From the NCBI GenBank assembly GCA_027451905.1, contig DAIDHV010000007.1:86303-150302 (forward strand): a DNA stretch of 64,000 nt, given 5' to 3'. The notes under the pieces are model-generated. The model did no database searches. It was given only the letters and a program-made list of their open reading frames with translations, and was not told where the DNA came from. Both the position numbers and the translations under genes were made by a program. The stretch is from Armatimonadota bacterium. Its GTDB lineage: Bacteria; Armatimonadota; Fimbriimonadia; Fimbriimonadales; Fimbriimonadaceae. This document shows positions 53,280-63,506 of this stretch, piece after piece (the first letter of the stretch is position 1; each line of letters opens with the position of its first letter).

Positions 53280-55967
53280 ATGAGCAAATCAAGGCAAAAT
53301 AGGTTTCAAAAGATGAAAGAGCGCCGCCCCGATCCAGATGCGCTATTAGATTCCATTCAGACCGAATCTAAAGGTAAAGGACGGCTCAAAGTCTTTTTGG
53401 GAGCAGCGCCCGGAGTTGGTAAAACCTACTCGATGCTCAGCGAGGCAACCGAGCAGTTGGATCGAGGGGTTGATGTTGTTATTGGTTACATCGAAACCCA
53501 CGGTAGAAAAGAAACCGAAGCCTTGATCGGCAATATCGAGTCAATCCCCCTGAAAGAGATTCAATACAAAGGGATCCTTGCCTACGAGCCCTATTATGAG
53601 AAAATCATTGAAAGGCATCCAGAAATAGTCCTTGTTGATGAATTACCTCATTCCAACCCAGAAGGCTCTAGGCACAAAAAGAGGTGGCAAGACATATTGG
53701 AGCTGCTCAATGCAGGAATTTCCGTCTACACGGCAATCAATATCCAGCACCTAGAGAGCCTCAATGATGTGGTTGCCCAAATTACAGGGGTCAAGGTTCA
53801 AGAAACGGTTCCAGATGCTTTTTTTGAAAATGCGGCTGAAATTGAATTAGTTGATATTCCCGCTAGCGACCTCCAGCAAAGGCTTCGAGACGGCAAAATT
53901 TACGTGCCAGAAAAAGTGGAACTATCCCTAAGCGGTTTTTTCAAGGCTTCTAACCTCACCGCGCTGCGGGAGTTGGCCCTGCGCCGAGCCGCTGATTCAG
54001 TTGATATCGAAATGCGGAGGCTGCGCACCCAAGCCGGAGCAGAGGGGCCATGGGCTACTAGAGACCGAGTCCTTGTTTGCGTGGCCCCAAATCGAATGGC
54101 GTGCAGGGTTGTCAGGGCTGCCGCTCGAGTAGGTCTAGCCTCCAAAGCCGAATTGATTGCCGTGACAGTTGACAGTGACAGACAGGCCGGCCGACAAGCA
54201 GCTGACCGAGATGAGGCGGCAAAAGCATTGGACTTAGCAAAAGGGCTCGGGATGGAAATTGTTAACCTTGCTGGGCATGACATTGTTGCCGAGGTCTTCG
54301 GACTTGCCCGCCGTCGAAATGCCAATTTGGTAGTTGTCGGAAAACCAATTCGGCCTCGGTGGAAGGAACTTCTCTATGGCTCGGTTGTTGATGCAATGGT
54401 GCGGGCTAGTGGAGACATTGACGTCTATGTCATTACCGGCGAAGCTCCCGAGGCAGGTCAAAAATCAGCCAGGGAACTCCTAAAATCAGAACCTGTTTCT
54501 GCATTGGGTTTAGCGATGTCGGTTGGACCCGCGATCGCCGCAACTGCACTTGGTATGGCGATGTTTGGCGAATTTGGTATTGCCAACGTTGCCATGATTT
54601 ACGTTTTGGCAGTCGCTGTGTTTTCGGTTCGCAGTACAAGAATCGAATCTGCTTTAGCTTCTTTGCTCGGCGTGCTTGCCTTCGATTTTGTGTTTGTTGA
54701 GCCTCGCTTCAGCTTTGCAATCAGCGACTCCCGCTATTTGCTGCTGTTTGCAGTGATGCTCTCCGTAGCCCTTGTTATCAGCACTTTAACACATCGCCTC
54801 AAGGAGCAGCTTGCCGCGTCTAGCAAGCGAGAAAGAAGAACTTCAAGCCTCTATCGGCTGAGCCAACAACTGGCCCAACATCGAGGCAAAATGGAGCTTG
54901 CCCATGCCGCTCTCACTGAAATTCAGTCTGTCTTTGAAGGTGATGGTGCGATTTTTATCAAAAATGCCAACTCAGTGGAAGTCCTTGCTGGATCCCAATC
55001 CAAGTTTGAAAATGATCCACACGAAGCAGCCGTTGCCAATTGGGTTGTCGATCATGGATTGCCCGCCGGCAACGGTACCGATACTCTTCCCGCCGCTAAA
55101 GCCATTTATATTCCCTTGCGAGGGGTTGGTACCGTTGTTGGGGTCCTTGCTTTTCAATCTAATCGCGAAGTTGACACGATCGATTCTATGCAGCTTTTAG
55201 AAACATTTTCCAATGCCCTGGGGGTTGCGTTAGAACGAGCAATCCTCGCTAAAGAATCCAACGAAGCAAAGCTTTTCGCGGAAAGTGAACGGTTGCGAAG
55301 CACCCTCCTTCAGTCCATTTCGCATGATCTACGCACCCCCCTCACAAGCATCATTGGTGCTGCCACCAAGCTCAAGGAAGGAAGTCCAAAATCGGACGAG
55401 CTTGCCGACTCAATTTATCAAGAATCCATACGCCTCAATCGCCAAATTCAGAACTTGCTTGATATGACGAAGCTGAAAAGTGGAAGTATTGATCTTAATC
55501 TTCAGTGGCACTCTCCAAGTGAACTGGTTGCAACTGCAGTTGAGCAGATTAAGAATATTGCAGAGACTTTTCATATCCAACTCAATGTCCCTCCCAATTT
55601 GGTACTGCTTAAAGTTGATGGCCTCCTTATCGAGAAGGCCCTCATCAATTTGCTTGAGAACGCAGTTCGGCATGGGGGCCCAAAGCCCCAAATTATAGTA
55701 AGGGTTTGGATTGCCGACCATAGAATGAATTTTTCGGTCAGTGACGAAGGTCCTGGATTTGTTACGAAGCCAGGAGAGGATATTTTTGAAGCAAAGTCGA
55801 AGCTAAGGCAGGATGGATTTGGCTTAGGATTGCCGATTGTGAAATCAATTGCAGAGCTTCATGGCGGCGAAGCAACCGCCCATCTCAATTCGGAAAAAGG
55901 CTCGACATTCACATTATCCATTCCTCTGCCAAAATCCCAACCAGAGGTGCCCGATGAGCAAGATTAA
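53280..55967 (+). CDS. kdpD: potassium-sensing histidine kinase KdpD
   Basis: The protein has 895 residues. The N-terminal KdpD domain has a P-loop (GAAPGVGKTY, residues 41-50) and a VDELPHSNPEGSRHKKRWQD segment. A universal-stress-like domain lies at about 255-385, with VVVGKPIRPRWKELLYGSVV. Four short membrane segments follow at about 405-500, then a GAF-like region at about 540-665. The kinase core has the H-box SISHDLRTPLTSIIG with His682 as the phosphorylated residue. The N box is LINLLENAVRHGG and the G boxes are SDEGPGF and FGLGLPIVKSIAELHG. It senses low potassium or turgor stress and phosphorylates KdpE. An ATG at 53313 is a possible later start. It overlaps kdpE by 14 bases. Confidence 0.95.
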   Translation: MSKSRQNRFQKMKERRPDPDALLDSIQTESKGKGRLKVFLGAAPGVGKTYSMLSEATEQLDRGVDVVIGYIETHGRKETEALIGNIESIPLKEIQYKGILAYEPYYEKIIERHPEIVLVDELPHSNPEGSRHKKRWQDILELLNAGISVYTAINIQHLESLNDVVAQITGVKVQETVPDAFFENAAEIELVDIPASDLQQRLRDGKIYVPEKVELSLSGFFKASNLTALRELALRRAADSVDIEMRRLRTQAGAEGPWATRDRVLVCVAPNRMACRVVRAAARVGLASKAELIAVTVDSDRQAGRQAADRDEAAKALDLAKGLGMEIVNLAGHDIVAEVFGLARRRNANLVVVGKPIRPRWKELLYGSVVDAMVRASGDIDVYVITGEAPEAGQKSARELLKSEPVSALGLAMSVGPAIAATALGMAMFGEFGIANVAMIYVLAVAVFSVRSTRIESALASLLGVLAFDFVFVEPRFSFAISDSRYLLLFAVMLSVALVISTLTHRLKEQLAASSKRERRTSSLYRLSQQLAQHRGKMELAHAALTEIQSVFEGDGAIFIKNANSVEVLAGSQSKFENDPHEAAVANWVVDHGLPAGNGTDTLPAAKAIYIPLRGVGTVVGVLAFQSNREVDTIDSMQLLETFSNALGVALERAILAKESNEAKLFAESERLRSTLLQSISHDLRTPLTSIIGAATKLKEGSPKSDELADSIYQESIRLNRQIQNLLDMTKLKSGSIDLNLQWHSPSELVATAVEQIKNIAETFHIQLNVPPNLVLLKVDGLLIEKALINLLENAVRHGGPKPQIIVRVWIADHRMNFSVSDEGPGFVTKPGEDIFEAKSKLRQDGFGLGLPIVKSIAELHGGEATAHLNSEKGSTFTLSIPLPKSQPEVPDEQD

Positions 55968-56634
55968 ATTGTTAGTCATTGATGATGAAATTTCCATCCG
56001 CCGCTTTTTGAGAGCTTCCATCGATGAAGACATCTATGAGCTCATTGAAGCAGATAATGGCAAGGACGGAATCAGAAAGGCAGCAACCGAATCGCCAAAC
56101 ATAATTTTGTTAGATTTGGGGCTCCCTGACATTCCTGGAGAGGAGGTTGCTACGCAAATTAGAGAGTGGTCCGAAGTTCCCATTATCGTTCTTTCTGCAA
56201 AGGGAGATGAAGCCAATAAAGTTCGTGCTCTTGATCAAGGAGTTAACGACTACCTTACAAAACCGTTTGGGGTTCAAGAACTTTTTGCAAGAATCCGTGC
56301 CGCGTTAAGAACAAGCCGACAAGATCCCCTTCAGACTGAACTTAAGGTTCAAGACCTTACCATTGATTTATCGGCTCACACCGTATTTAAGGGTAAATGT
56401 GAGGTTCACCTGACCCGCACCGAGTTTAAGCTTTTGGCGCTTCTTGCCAAGCATTGCGGAAAGATGTTGACTCATCGCCAGATTTTAAGGGAAGTTTGGG
56501 GACTGGAATACGAGGATGAGCTGCACTATCTTCGGGTTTATGCCCAGCAGCTCCGGGCAAAAATTGAAGATGAGCCGACTAGACCCAAAATTTTGATTAC
56601 AGAAACTGGGGTTGGCTATCGTCTACGAGAGTAG
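55954..56634 (+). CDS. kdpE: response regulator KdpE (OmpR family)
   Basis: The protein has 226 residues from the ATG overlapping the kdpD end. The receiver domain has the acidic pair in VIDDEISIRRFL, the phosphoacceptor Asp in IILLDLGLPDIPGEE and the Lys in YLTKPFGVQELFARI. A winged-helix DNA-binding domain follows at about 130-225 (LTRTEFKLLALLAKHCGKML, TETGVGYRLRE). It activates kdpFABC when phosphorylated by KdpD. The winged helix is of the kind that binds hexamers repeated about 10-11 bases apart, which matches the repeats found upstream of kdpD and of the barrel gene. Confidence 0.95.
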   Translation: MSKIKLLVIDDEISIRRFLRASIDEDIYELIEADNGKDGIRKAATESPNIILLDLGLPDIPGEEVATQIREWSEVPIIVLSAKGDEANKVRALDQGVNDYLTKPFGVQELFARIRAALRTSRQDPLQTELKVQDLTIDLSAHTVFKGKCEVHLTRTEFKLLALLAKHCGKMLTHRQILREVWGLEYEDELHYLRVYAQQLRAKIEDEPTRPKILITETGVGYRLRE

Positions 56635-56695
56635 GCGTTTCCCCTAAGCAGGATAGTAGGAGCAATAAACCTCACCAAGTCCTAAATCGGCACAA

Positions 56696-56727
56696 TTGAA
56701 ATCTTGATACTTTTTTGATAGCTTACA
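56696..56727 (+). promoter_or_regulatory. candidate KdpE operator and promoter before the barrel-kdpFABC genes
   Basis: TTGATA at 56704-56709 and again at 56715-56720 form a perfect direct repeat with starts 11 bases apart, followed by TTACA at 56723-56727. TTGAAA (56696-56701) and TAGCTT (56719-56724) are a plausible -35/-10 pair with a 17-base spacer. The layout recalls the T-rich KdpE box of E. coli. The ten bases AAATCTTGAT are shared with the site before kdpD. Confidence 0.5.
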
Positions 56728-56757
56728 AGCCGCTCCTGATACGGCATTGACCTTGTC

Positions 56758-57501
56758 TTGTGCAATTCTAAAGTCATGGTTTGCTGCCTTAACGGAATCA
56801 AGCTAAATTGGCAAAATTCCCGACCACAACTTCCTGTGATTTCCACAGACAGGCCCGGGTTTTCCGACAGTTCCTCTCTTGTGCCGTCTGGTATGTTTCA
56901 AATTGAATCTGGGTTTTTTCGCACTCAAGTTGGCAGCCAAACCACAACCAGCTTCGGCGATCTCGCCCTACGATATGGGCTTTCCAATCAATTTGAATTA
57001 AGAATTGGTGAAATCTCTTATGGATTCTCTTCAACTTCCAACCAGTGGCTCAACCCCTACCTTGGATTTAAGGCCCGCATCATCCGTAAGCCAGTCGAAG
57101 TCACCTTGATTGGCCAATCAACGATCCCGATGGGATCAGGTCAATTTCAGGAAAGTTCATGGGAACCTACTGCCATTTTGGCTTGGTCAGCTCCTTCTGG
57201 AGTCAACTCCTTCGGAGGAAACTTCGATTGGATAGGGCAAGGCAGTGGACAGACCCAATTTTCTCAACTCGGAGCAAGCCTCTGGTTTTCTCATCCTATC
57301 TCAAAATCCACTGCCCTTACCTACGAACTCTCTGCACTGAATCAAACTTCATTTCAAGGCAGTGGATCCGCCTATGTTAGCATTGCCATTACTCACCTGC
57401 TGACTAACCAAACCCAGCTTGACCTACGGATTGGAACCGGCTTGAACTCCAAAAAGGACGGCTGGCTGCTACAAGGAGGATATTCGATCCTTTTTCAATA
57501 A
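56758..57501 (+). CDS. outer-membrane beta-barrel protein of the Kdp locus
   Basis: The reading has 247 residues from a TTG. An ATG at 56776 is an alternative, and the next in-frame stop lies just upstream. The mature-like part begins VISTDRPGFSDSSSLVPSGM, the usual opening of PF13557-type outer-membrane transporter barrels. It continues with alternating strands such as FQIESGFFRTQVG, FELRIGEISYGFS and SAYVSIAITHLLTNQTQLDL. It ends in GWLLQGGYSILFQ, with the terminal aromatic expected for barrel assembly. A normal signal peptide is not visible in any start choice, which is odd. It sits between kdpE and kdpF, so a role in potassium or solute passage across the outer membrane is inferred. Confidence 0.65.
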   Translation: MCNSKVMVCCLNGIKLNWQNSRPQLPVISTDRPGFSDSSSLVPSGMFQIESGFFRTQVGSQTTTSFGDLALRYGLSNQFELRIGEISYGFSSTSNQWLNPYLGFKARIIRKPVEVTLIGQSTIPMGSGQFQESSWEPTAILAWSAPSGVNSFGGNFDWIGQGSGQTQFSQLGASLWFSHPISKSTALTYELSALNQTSFQGSGSAYVSIAITHLLTNQTQLDLRIGTGLNSKKDGWLLQGGYSILFQ

Positions 57502-57505
57502 GATC

Positions 57506-57610
57506 ATGACAGACTCATTTTTTATCTTGATAACGGTTATATCGTTCTTGCTACTGATTGCACTTGCAGCGGGAATTGAAAAACTCAGACTGGAGGGCGA
57601 CGATGAATAG
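57506..57610 (+). CDS. 34-residue membrane microprotein upstream of kdpF
   Basis: The product has one membrane segment (FFILITVISFLLLIALAAGI) and a short charged tail ending EGDDE. It starts four bases after the barrel gene and its stop overlaps the kdpF start. Short single-span proteins of this kind occur just upstream of kdpF in other bacteria, by general knowledge. A regulatory or stabilising role in the Kdp complex is inferred. Coupling to kdpF and the conserved place in the operon argue that it is translated. Confidence 0.65.
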   Translation: MTDSFFILITVISFLLLIALAAGIEKLRLEGDDE

Positions 57611-57680
57611 CGACTCCATCCTTGGCATCGTTTGCCTTCTTCTAGGGATTTACCTCATTTACAAACTACTTCGGCCATAA
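57603..57680 (+). CDS. kdpF: KdpF, small subunit of the potassium-transporting ATPase
   Basis: The product has 25 residues: a single membrane helix (ILGIVCLLLGIYLIYKLL) ending in Arg-Pro. The Leu-Leu-Arg-Pro ending is typical of KdpF. It stabilises the KdpABC complex in E. coli. The ATG overlaps the preceding microprotein stop, and the stop is four bases before kdpA. GGAGGGCGACG lies just upstream as a ribosome-binding site. Confidence 0.8.
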   Translation: MNSDSILGIVCLLLGIYLIYKLLRP

Positions 57681-57684
57681 ACCA

Positions 57685-59418
57685 ATGATACAAATTCTTG
57701 TCTACTTCATCATTATTTTTGCTTTGACTAAGCCGGTTGGGCATTATCTTTGCAGCGTCTTTGAAGGAAAGTGCCAGTGGCTAAGTTGGTTAGAAAAGCC
57801 CGCCTATAAGTTGCTTGGCGTTAAACAAGACCAAGACCAAAATTGGAAGGAATATGCCGTTTCCCTTTTGGTCTTTAGCCTCTTTTCAGTGATTGTTACC
57901 TACTTGATGCTTCGCCTGCAGGGCCTATTGCCGTTGAACCCCCAAAAGTTTGGAGGCGATCAAATGCCTCCTCATTTGGCATTCAATACCGCAAATTCCT
58001 TTGCTTCTAACACCGATTGGCAGTCCTACACGCCGGAAACGTCAGTTTCTTACTTGACGAACATGGTCACCCTTGCCGTCCAGAACTGGGCTTCGGCCGC
58101 GGTAGGGCTTGCGGTTGCGGTGGCTTTAGTAAGGGGCTTGGCTAGGAAGTCAGCTTCTGGGATTGGAAGCTTTTGGGTTGACATGGTAAGGGGGACCGTT
58201 TACGTCTTTTTGCCAGCCTCGATCATAGGAGCGTTGATTATGGTTGCAGGTGGAGTGCCTCAGACCTTCGACGCGCCTCATGTCATCACCACTTTGCAAG
58301 GCTTCAAACAAATCATCCCGTTTGGACCTGTTGCCAGCCAAGAAATTATCAAGATGCTTGGCACCAATGGTGGTGGATTCTTTAATGCCAATTCAGCCCA
58401 TCCATTTGAAAACCCAAGCTCCTGGATGAACCTCTTCCAAATGGTCCTCATCTTTATCATTCCCGCAGGATTAACCACCATGTTTGGAAAGATGGTGGGA
58501 AATGTAAGGCAAGGTTGGGCTGTATTTGCGGCAATGGCTATCCTGTTCCTTGGCGGTGCCTTTATTTGCAATCGCGCGGAAAAGGCGGGAAATCCCAATT
58601 ATGCCGCTTATGGGGTCAGTACCCAAAACATGGAAGGCAAGGAGGTGCGGTTTGGGATTGGAAGTTCAGCCCTTTTCACCACCATAACAACCAGTGCAAG
58701 TTGCGGAGCCGTGAACTCCATGATAGATTCTTACACGCCTATCGGCGGTGCCGTGCCGCTGTTTAACATCCTCACCGGTGAAGTGGTGTTTGGAGGAGTT
58801 GGGGCTGGGCTCTACGGGATGTTGATTTTTGCCATTTTGGCCGTGTTTATAGCCGGACTCATGGTTGGCAGAACTCCCGAATATTTGGGAAAGAAGGTTG
58901 GAAAGTTTGAAGTACAGATGGCAATCCTCGCGATCTTGGCGATGTCTGCCTCCATTCTAGGCTTTACTGCCATTGCTTGTGTTTTCAAGCTGCCTACCCA
59001 CGGTGGGCTTGCTTCATGGAACACAATGGGAACCACTTCGTATGGTCCAACTGCTGCCAACATTAACAACCCTGGACCCCATGGCTTTTCTGAAATCCTT
59101 TATGCTTTCACCTCTGCAACCGGTAACAACGGCTCCGCGTTTGCCGGCTTGAATGTCAATACTCCGATCTACAACACCCTGATGGGAGTTGCCATGATCA
59201 TCGGAAGGTTTCTCATGATCATTCCTGCCCTTGCCATCGCTGGTAGCATGGCTGCCAAGAAAAAGGCACCCGTTTCAGCCGGTACCTTCCCCACAGATTC
59301 GGCAACTTTTGCCATGCTACTTGTGGGAATTGTAGTTCTTGTTGGAGCCCTTAACTTCTTTCCGGCCCTAGCTTTAGGGCCTATTGTTGAACATCTCAGG
59401 ATGCTTGGTTATCACTAA
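57685..59418 (+). CDS. kdpA: potassium-transporting ATPase subunit A (channel-like subunit)
   Basis: The protein has 577 residues and about ten membrane helices. It has the four filter-type loops of KdpA. These are [59 protein letters not shown] and [18 protein letters not shown]. It binds and conducts potassium with high affinity. The order kdpF-A-B-C, with gaps of one to four bases or short overlaps, indicates one transcript. The sequence is intact and of standard length. Confidence 0.97.
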   Translation: MIQILVYFIIIFALTKPVGHYLCSVFEGKCQWLSWLEKPAYKLLGVKQDQDQNWKEYAVSLLVFSLFSVIVTYLMLRLQGLLPLNPQKFGGDQMPPHLAFNTANSFASNTDWQSYTPETSVSYLTNMVTLAVQNWASAAVGLAVAVALVRGLARKSASGIGSFWVDMVRGTVYVFLPASIIGALIMVAGGVPQTFDAPHVITTLQGFKQIIPFGPVASQEIIKMLGTNGGGFFNANSAHPFENPSSWMNLFQMVLIFIIPAGLTTMFGKMVGNVRQGWAVFAAMAILFLGGAFICNRAEKAGNPNYAAYGVSTQNMEGKEVRFGIGSSALFTTITTSASCGAVNSMIDSYTPIGGAVPLFNILTGEVVFGGVGAGLYGMLIFAILAVFIAGLMVGRTPEYLGKKVGKFEVQMAILAILAMSASILGFTAIACVFKLPTHGGLASWNTMGTTSYGPTAANINNPGPHGFSEILYAFTSATGNNGSAFAGLNVNTPIYNTLMGVAMIIGRFLMIIPALAIAGSMAAKKKAPVSAGTFPTDSATFAMLLVGIVVLVGALNFFPALALGPIVEHLRMLGYH

Positions 59419-59419
59419 T

Positions 59420-61462
59420 ATGTCTCAATCTCAATCACTTTTTAATCCCCAGTTGGTGCGCAGAGCCGCCAAAGATGCCTTCATCAAACTTGACCCTCGT
59501 CAGGTTGCCAAGAATCCGGTCATGTTTGTGGTTCTGATTGGAAGCGTGGTCACCACCTACTTCTTTGTGGTTGACCTCTTTAGCAACCGAAGCGATGCCC
59601 TGTTTTCTGGGCAAATTGCTCTTTGGCTTTGGTTTACGGTGCTGTTTGCTAACTTTGCGGAAGCGATGGCGGAGGGTCGCGGAAAGGCTCACGCGGAAAC
59701 CTTGCGCAAAGCGCGGGTCAGTATGACGGCAAGAAAGCTAGTTGGCGACAAGGAAACGATAGTCAGCGCACCGGATCTTTGCAAGGGTGATCAAGTTGTT
59801 TGTGAAGCCGGCGATTTTGTCCCTGCCGATGGCGAAGTTATCAACGGAATTGCAAGCGTGGACGAAAGTGCCATTACCGGTGAATCGGCACCCGTGATTC
59901 GGGAATCGGGAGGGGATCGAAGTGCGGTCACCGGCGGTACAAGAGTACTAAGTGATAGGATCATCATCAGGGTCACTCAAGATCCAGGATCATCATTCTT
60001 AGATCGAATGATCTCATTAGTAGAAGGTGCCAAAAGGCAGCGCACACCCAATGAAATTGCACTCTCGATCTTACTCAATGGACTAACTCTTATCTTTTTG
60101 CTGGTCACCGTAACCTTGCTTCCCTACGCTAAATTTGCAGTCGAGCAAGCCCATAAGGGATCAACTCCGTCGATTCCGGTTCTGGCTGCGCTTTTGGTGT
60201 GTCTGATTCCTACAACGATTGGTGGCCTCTTGAGTGCTATTGGCATTGCCGGAATGGACCGCGTAATGCAAAGAAACGTGTTGGCGATGAGCGGTCGAGC
60301 GGTGGAAGCGGCTGGTGACATCAACACGCTCCTTTTGGACAAAACCGGCACGATTACCCTTGGCAATCGGCAAGCTAGCGCGTTCTTCCCTGCCCCTGGC
60401 ATTCCAGAATCTGCCCTCGCAGAAGCGGCTCAGCTTAGCAGCCTTGCCGACGAAACCCCAGAAGGAAGAAGCATTGTTGTTTTGGCAAAAGAGAAATTTG
60501 ACATCAGAGAACATGATTTTGCCGACGCGGACACCGAATTTGTCCAATTTACTGCCCAAACCCGAATGAGCGGAATCAATTTAAATGGCCGGCAAATCCG
60601 AAAGGGAGCTGCCGATTCTATCAGAAAATTCGTGGAGAACCTGGGTGGAGAAATGCCGCCCATGGTGACAGAGGCCGCTGAGAAAATTGCCAAAGAAGGT
60701 TCAACTCCGCTGGTGGTTTGTGATGGAAAAAGCGTTTTGGGAGTTGTGCAACTGAAGGATATCGTCAAAGGCGGTATTAAGCAGCGATTTGACCAAATGC
60801 GATCTATGGGCATCAAAACCGTGATGATTACCGGTGATAACCCGTTGACGGCGGCTGCCATTGCCGCCGAAGCAGGGGTCGACGATTTCATTGCCGAAGC
60901 AACCCCCGAGCAAAAACTAGCCTACATTCGCCAAGAACAATCGGGCGGGCGGTTAGTTGCGATGACCGGAGACGGCACAAATGACGCCCCTGCCTTAGCT
61001 CAGGCTGATGTGGGGGTTGCGATGAACTCCGGTACTCAAGCCGCAAAAGAGGCAGGAAACATGGTGGACCTTGATAGTAATCCTACCAAGCTCATCGAAA
61101 TTGTTGAGATTGGCAAGCAAATTTTGATGACCCGTGGAGCCCTCACCACATTTAGCATTGCCAATGATGTTGCCAAATACTTTGCCATCATCCCCGCCAT
61201 GTTTGTGGTGACGTATCCCGAGTTGCAAACCCTTAATTTTCTGACAAATCCAAAATCTGCGGTTCTGGCTGCCGTTATATTTAACGCCCTTATTATCGTG
61301 GCCCTGATCCCGATTGCCATGAAAGGGGTGGCCTACCGGCCGATGGGAGCCGCAAAAGTCCTACGGCGCAACCTGCTCATTTATGGAGTAATCGGCGTTT
61401 TGTTTCCTTTTCCCTTTATTTGGATCATTGATAAAGTTCTTGTTTTATTGAGGCTAGCATGA
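59420..61462 (+). CDS. kdpB: potassium-transporting ATPase subunit B (P-type ATPase)
   Basis: The protein has 680 residues from the ATG one base after the kdpA stop. The phosphorylated Asp307 lies in [12 protein letters not shown], the same position number as in E. coli. It has the TGE actuator motif in [20 protein letters not shown] and the hinge motif [20 protein letters not shown]. It has about seven membrane helices. It couples ATP hydrolysis to potassium movement through KdpA. The stop overlaps kdpC by ATGA. Confidence 0.97.
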   Translation: MSQSQSLFNPQLVRRAAKDAFIKLDPRQVAKNPVMFVVLIGSVVTTYFFVVDLFSNRSDALFSGQIALWLWFTVLFANFAEAMAEGRGKAHAETLRKARVSMTARKLVGDKETIVSAPDLCKGDQVVCEAGDFVPADGEVINGIASVDESAITGESAPVIRESGGDRSAVTGGTRVLSDRIIIRVTQDPGSSFLDRMISLVEGAKRQRTPNEIALSILLNGLTLIFLLVTVTLLPYAKFAVEQAHKGSTPSIPVLAALLVCLIPTTIGGLLSAIGIAGMDRVMQRNVLAMSGRAVEAAGDINTLLLDKTGTITLGNRQASAFFPAPGIPESALAEAAQLSSLADETPEGRSIVVLAKEKFDIREHDFADADTEFVQFTAQTRMSGINLNGRQIRKGAADSIRKFVENLGGEMPPMVTEAAEKIAKEGSTPLVVCDGKSVLGVVQLKDIVKGGIKQRFDQMRSMGIKTVMITGDNPLTAAAIAAEAGVDDFIAEATPEQKLAYIRQEQSGGRLVAMTGDGTNDAPALAQADVGVAMNSGTQAAKEAGNMVDLDSNPTKLIEIVEIGKQILMTRGALTTFSIANDVAKYFAIIPAMFVVTYPELQTLNFLTNPKSAVLAAVIFNALIIVALIPIAMKGVAYRPMGAAKVLRRNLLIYGVIGVLFPFPFIWIIDKVLVLLRLA

Positions 61463-62049
61463 AATACCTAAGACCATCGATCGTCCTGTTCCTATTGTTC
61501 ATAGTAGGAACTGGCGTAATTTTCCCTGTTTGTATAACATTGATCGCAAATTTCGCATTTCCTCGTCAAGCCCAAGGTTCGTTGGTATCCGTCAACGGCA
61601 AGGTTGTTGGAAGCGAACTGATCGGGCAAAAATTCACCGATCCTAAGGACTTCCATCCTAGGCCATCTGCCAATGACTATGACGCAGAGAACTCAGGAGG
61701 AACCAATTTAGGCCCTACCAACTCTCAGCTTCTCACAGGAGCAAAAGGGTTTGACGGAGTTAAGCAACTTGCCATCGCCTACCGAAAAGAAAATGGACTG
61801 GGACCAGATGTAGTGATTCCCTCAGACGCAGTTACCCGTTCCGGTAGCGGACTTGATCCTGATATCTCTGTGGAAAATGCTCTGCTTCAGGCACCTAGAA
61901 TCGCCAAAGCGCGCGGTGTCAGTGTCAGCCAGGTACAAGCTCTGGTCCAAAGCATGATACAACCAAAGTTTGTGGGGATCTTTGGCGCGCCATGCGTCAA
62001 CGTTCTTGAACTGAATATTGCCTTGGACAAGCATGCCGTTACTCCATAG
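61459..62049 (+). CDS. kdpC: potassium-transporting ATPase subunit C
   Basis: The protein has 196 residues. A single N-terminal membrane segment ([18 protein letters not shown]) is followed by a periplasmic domain. Family cues are [37 protein letters not shown] and [16 protein letters not shown]. It closes the Kdp complex and may aid potassium binding. It overlaps kdpB by four bases and ends the operon. The 241-base gap that follows has no gene I can support. Confidence 0.95.
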   Translation: MKYLRPSIVLFLLFIVGTGVIFPVCITLIANFAFPRQAQGSLVSVNGKVVGSELIGQKFTDPKDFHPRPSANDYDAENSGGTNLGPTNSQLLTGAKGFDGVKQLAIAYRKENGLGPDVVIPSDAVTRSGSGLDPDISVENALLQAPRIAKARGVSVSQVQALVQSMIQPKFVGIFGAPCVNVLELNIALDKHAVTP

Positions 62050-62290
62050 TGTCGAAAGCCAGCACCCTTTAGGCTGAACACATCACATACTTTTAGAGGG
62101 ATCCCAATCGTTGTAGCGGATTCAGCTCCATACTTGGTGCACGTGACTGGGAGAAAACTCTTTTTTGTTAGACATTTACCTCTGATTTAAGAATTCGAAT
62201 TGCTGAGGATTGCCTGTGCAACGCTCACTTCAAGCTGGCAAATGCTTCGCCAACCCATTAAGAAAGTGGCATAATGGTTTAATTCCTCCC

Positions 62291-63457
62291 ATGAATGAGT
62301 CTGATTCCTTAATAAGTCAACATCTTAAAACTTGCATCGCAGAAATCGGGAATTACAACCACGACAAAGACTGGTCTGAGGCAGAGACCGTTAATAAGGC
62401 AATTGTACCGATCGTCAAGTCGATTGGCTACCACCCGGACGATTACAGCATAGAAGTCCAAACGGTAACCGGCAGACAAGATATCGTGGTAAGTTACGGC
62501 GCGCCCGACGCCGCCCAGAGCGAGAAAAAGTTCGTCATTGAAGCAAAGAAGTGGAACCATCAAATCGGGCCGAAGGAAATAGCTCAAACACTTACCTATG
62601 CCAACAACGAGGGCCACCGGTATGCGGCTGTGACAAACGGGAAAAAGTGGATTATTTTTGATAATCATATAAAGAAGTCCGCACCTGAAAAGGAGATCCT
62701 TAGCTTTGAAATAGACTCACCAGACGCGATCGATTGGCTCCTATGCCTGAGCAAGCCGCAAATGGAAGCCGACCGCCTTCACAAAATCTGCCAAGAGAAA
62801 CGGGCTAAAGAAGTTCTAAAGGCGCAACTTGAGAACCCCAAATCTTCTATGATCAAATCCGTGCTCAAAGCCCTTAAACATGACGCCAAAGACGAGTTCA
62901 AAGACATCACCCCGAGTCAGCTTTCTGAATGGATTCTAGCTTTGGGCAAAACCGAACCCAACAGCGGAAGTGAAGGCAGTGAAAAGTCGAAGCAAGAAAG
63001 CACGCCAGTGGGCATTGTGCAAACTACCCAGGTCACTAAATCCAACACTTCAACCCATTTCAACAGCAACAGCATAGTAGAATCGAGTCTAGTCGATCTT
63101 ACGGATGCTAAAACAGCTCACTCAAAGCCAGCCAGTATCCGAATTGCCTCAACTAACCACTCTGCAGGCAAATGGATAGTCGTTCTTCAAACACTTCTAG
63201 GGCACGTTTACAAACTTGGAAAGATTCCGTCAATTCTAGAAAAGGACCCTAAGCTCTCAACTCTAATCAAGTCTAAATCAAATGGATATCAGTCGATCCA
63301 TAAGCCGAGAGAAATTCCGGGATCGAGTGGCAACTACGTGTTCGAGGCAAACTTGAATTCGAAAAGTATTTGCAGATACTTACATTTGATCAGCAAATCC
63401 GCAGATCTTGACCCAGACCACATCATCGTGGGGTGGTATCCAAATTATTATGATTAA
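62291..63457 (+). CDS. HsdR-N-type endonuclease-like protein with unknown C-terminal domain
   Basis: The protein has 388 residues from the ATG at 62291. A TTTAAT box ends seven bases before it, so the longer reading from 62210 is less likely. Residues about 25-130 resemble the N-terminal nuclease domain of type I restriction HsdR. There is a PD-(D/E)xK core with Asp64 in GRQDIVVSYG and Glu84-x-Lys86 in FVIEAKKWNH. An IAQTLTYANNEGHRYAAVTN strand-helix and NGKKWIIFDNH follow. A helical region (150-220), a Ser/Thr/Gln-rich linker and an unrecognised C-terminal domain at about 290-388 complete it. No helicase, methylase or specificity genes are adjacent. A defence or DNA-repair role is possible but unproven. 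Confidence 0.7.
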   Translation: MNESDSLISQHLKTCIAEIGNYNHDKDWSEAETVNKAIVPIVKSIGYHPDDYSIEVQTVTGRQDIVVSYGAPDAAQSEKKFVIEAKKWNHQIGPKEIAQTLTYANNEGHRYAAVTNGKKWIIFDNHIKKSAPEKEILSFEIDSPDAIDWLLCLSKPQMEADRLHKICQEKRAKEVLKAQLENPKSSMIKSVLKALKHDAKDEFKDITPSQLSEWILALGKTEPNSGSEGSEKSKQESTPVGIVQTTQVTKSNTSTHFNSNSIVESSLVDLTDAKTAHSKPASIRIASTNHSAGKWIVVLQTLLGHVYKLGKIPSILEKDPKLSTLIKSKSNGYQSIHKPREIPGSSGNYVFEANLNSKSICRYLHLISKSADLDPDHIIVGWYPNYYD

Positions 63458-63506
63458 CACGGACCGATTTACCCATTATCGCGGATAGGCAATTCTACCG
63501 AAGCCG

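Noticed and set aside
62050..62290. Gene or RNA in the gap after kdpC
   Set aside because: Only short frames without start signals are present. A possible promoter (TTTAAT) for the nuclease-like gene is all I can support.
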